A stretch of DNA of 64,000 nucleotides from DASWJZ01 sp963846475 (GTDB taxonomy: Bacteria > Pseudomonadota > Alphaproteobacteria > Rhizobiales > Afifellaceae), in NCBI GenBank assembly GCA_963846475.1, contig CAWJVZ010000004.1, positions 1,798,001 through 1,862,000 of the forward strand. Reading direction: 5' to 3'. A program made the translations under genes and the position numbers. This document shows, piece by piece, positions 62,482 through 64,000 of the stretch. Position 1 is the stretch's first letter; every line of letters begins with the position of its first letter. The notes under the pieces were generated by a model. It was not told the DNA's origin and made no database searches. It saw nothing but the letters and a program-made list of their open reading frames with translations.

Positions 62482-63471
62482 TCACCGCCAATCCAACTCG
62501 GCCGACTGGCCCGGCCTGAGCGGCTGGAATCTTTCCGGCGGGATGCCCTGTTCCGCCAGCGCCGCCGCGAGCTCCAGGGCCGGCGCCTCGATCGGCTCGT
62601 CCGTCAGCCGGAACGTACCCCAATGGTGGCCGAAGGCCTGCCCGGCGCCGCAATCCTGCATGATCCGCACCGCCTCTTCCGGATTGACGTGCTGCGCCGC
62701 CATGAACCAGCGCGGCTCGTAGGCGCCGATCGGCAGGAGCGCCACGTCGGGCGGCCCGTATTTCTCGCGGATCGCGCGAAAAATGCTGCCGTCGCCATAG
62801 GCGGTATCGCCGACATGGTAGAGCACGCTTTGCGTGCCGGTCAGCACGAAGGCGCACCAGAGCGCCATGCGGCGGTCGCGAATGCCGCGCCCCGACCAGT
62901 GGAAAGCCGGCTCCAGATGCACGTCGAGCCGCTCCGACAGAGCGGTCTTCTCGCCCCAATCGTAGGTCTCCACCTCGATCGAGGGATCGTAGCGGCGGAT
63001 GATGCGGTCGTTGCCGAGCGGCGCGACGATGCGCGGCCGGAATTTTCGCCACAGCCGCTCGATCGTCGGCCGGTCGAGATGGTCGTAATGGTTGTGGGTG
63101 ACCAGCACCGCGTCGACCGGCGGAAGGTCGTCGAAGGCAAGCCCCGGCTCGTTCACCCGCTTCGGCCCGGCGAACTTCACCGGGCTGACGCGGCTCGACC
63201 AAAGCGGATCGACCAAGACGTTGAGGCCGGCAATCTGCAGCAGGATGGCCGAATGGCCGACCAGCGTCAGCCTGAGCGCCTCGACGCGCTCCGGCGGCTT
63301 GTCGATGTGCGGGCTCGGATAGAAGGCCGGCCAGCGTTTTCGCGCCTTGCCGAGGAGCATCCACATCAGCTCCATGCCGGTTTTTTCCGGCGGCTCGGCC
63401 GGGCAATGGAAGCGGAGCCCGTCGAAATGGTCCGACGTCTCACCGCTGTAATAGCAATTGCGTCGCGCCAT
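62482..63471 (-). CDS. MBL-fold metallohydrolase (NAPE-PLD / UlaG-like)
   Basis: 329 residues. Metal ligands: THNHYDHLDRPT (HxHxDH), later a His in FHWSGRG, Asp in YHVGDTAYGDG and a C-terminal GHHWGTF. The N-terminal RWPAFYPSPHIDKPPERVEA and length fit the bacterial relatives of N-acylphosphatidylethanolamine phospholipase D (lactamase_B_2). No signal peptide. A phospholipid or lactone substrate is possible; not determinable here. It converges with cls. Confidence 0.9.
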   Translation of the reverse strand: MARRNCYYSGETSDHFDGLRFHCPAEPPEKTGMELMWMLLGKARKRWPAFYPSPHIDKPPERVEALRLTLVGHSAILLQIAGLNVLVDPLWSSRVSPVKFAGPKRVNEPGLAFDDLPPVDAVLVTHNHYDHLDRPTIERLWRKFRPRIVAPLGNDRIIRRYDPSIEVETYDWGEKTALSERLDVHLEPAFHWSGRGIRDRRMALWCAFVLTGTQSVLYHVGDTAYGDGSIFRAIREKYGPPDVALLPIGAYEPRWFMAAQHVNPEEAVRIMQDCGAGQAFGHHWGTFRLTDEPIEAPALELAAALAEQGIPPERFQPLRPGQSAELDWR

Positions 63472-63745
63472 AAAACCTCGCGGCGGCTGGATGGCGGCTG
63501 CGCTAAGGCGACCGCAGCGATCGCTTAGAAACGCGCTTCAGGCGCGTCCTGCTCCCGCCGGACGAAAACGGCGAGCATCCCTGGTCAGCTGAGCGGTTGC
63601 GGCCTCGGCAGGCAGCCGCCGCCGCTTTCCTGGGCACCGCCTCCCCGCAATATGCGCTGAGGTTGATGCTGCAATGCAGTATCGGCCGTTGTGCGACGGG
63701 CTGACAGGCCCACATCCCCGATGTGCAAATGAATGGAGTAAACCG

Positions 63746-63958
63746 ATGATCGGACTGCAGGAATCCGCGTTCGCTCCGGAGATATCGCTGGCCGCCCGGA
63801 TCCGCGCCGCGCTGTCCGACTGGACCAAGCAGCGGCAGAAATACCGTCAGATTCTCCGCGAGCTGCGCGATTTTTCCGCCGCCGAGCTCCGCGAGCTGGG
63901 CATCGATCCGTTCAGGCTGGAGATTCTTGCCCGGCAAGCCGCCGGCCTCCGTCCCTAG
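63746..63958 (+). CDS. DUF1127 small Arg-rich protein
   Basis: 70 residues; ATG at 63746 with GGAG at good spacing. The C-terminal YRQILRELRDFSAAELRELG followed by IDPFRLEILARQ is the DUF1127 (YjiS-like) domain, a short Arg-rich helix pair. Members in Agrobacterium affect phosphate and carbon metabolism and RNA turnover. A 270-base gap precedes it, with no other gene seen. Confidence 0.88.
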   Translation: MIGLQESAFAPEISLAARIRAALSDWTKQRQKYRQILRELRDFSAAELRELGIDPFRLEILARQAAGLRP

Positions 63959-64000
63959 GCCTGCACAGCATCAGGATCCTCATATGTGGCCTTACACGGT

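Overview
The window is dense, high-G+C (by eye about two thirds) chromosomal DNA of an alphaproteobacterium, most likely Hyphomicrobiales (Rhizobiales). The indications are a Porin_2/Omp2-type porin, a dnaG-rpoD pair, a minCDE operon preceded by perfect CtrA-type boxes, a DUF1127 protein, a thrC / M16 peptidase / RimJ-type acetyltransferase block, and several families of dispersed palindromic repeats. Genus cannot be told from the sequence alone. There is no rRNA, CRISPR array or prophage; one tRNA is present (tRNA-Leu, anticodon UAA).

Layout. 1-4.7 kb: housekeeping genes (start of a 2'-5' RNA ligase-like gene, HAD hydrolase, small CxxC protein, thrC, M16 peptidase, acetyltransferase). 4.8-7.7 kb: a membrane sensor with a broken GGDEF and an intact EAL domain. 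7.9-10 kb: a voltage-gated-type ion channel with a zinc ribbon, then a 1.2-kb tandem array of six palindrome-rich units. 10-22.4 kb: a type II secretion locus (gspF-G-H-I-J-K-L-M and a GspN/GspC-like gene, convergent gspE, then gspD and a prepilin peptidase). gspE carries an apparent frameshift, and a decayed ABC substrate-binding gene lies between the two halves. 22.5-27.6 kb: two small genes, rpoD and dnaG. 28-31.3 kb: a GLUG-repeat/M23 peptidase gene lying between a full transglutaminase gene and a second copy of that gene's 3' end. 31.5-35.7 kb: a dehydrogenase with a beta-keto acid cleavage enzyme, a phosphotransferase, glutathione-dependent formaldehyde dehydrogenase and an HTH protein. 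35.7-42.4 kb: an acetyltransferase, then otnC-otnK with a ribose-type ABC importer, a complete uptake and catabolic unit for a four-carbon acid sugar. 42.7-47.2 kb: a DUF1326-DUF2182-DUF1326 cluster, a lytic transglycosylase and an ATP-grasp protein.

47.4-52.9 kb holds the most unusual gene. Next to tRNA-Leu(UAA) sits a lone, clearly lower-G+C, TTG-started 842-residue gene that joins an HD phosphohydrolase domain to an Hsp90-like (GHKL) ATPase. It looks like an acquired conflict or defence gene. It is followed by gpt, a CinA/MoaB-type gene, map and radC. 53.7-56.6 kb: palindromic elements, an IS110-family transposase and an intact IS5-family element with CTAG target duplications, inserted at the exact centre of a 20-bp palindrome. 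56.9-64 kb: porin, a small secreted protein, minCDE, cardiolipin synthase between inverted repeats, an MBL-fold hydrolase and a DUF1127 protein.

Two themes recur. First, gene decay and transfer (gspE, the substrate-binding gene, the transglutaminase remnant, the HD-Hsp90 gene, the IS elements). Second, abundant intergenic palindromes. At least three of these share an outer stem, two inner hairpins with conserved TGTT and AACA loops and a conserved linker, while the stem sequences differ yet still pair.
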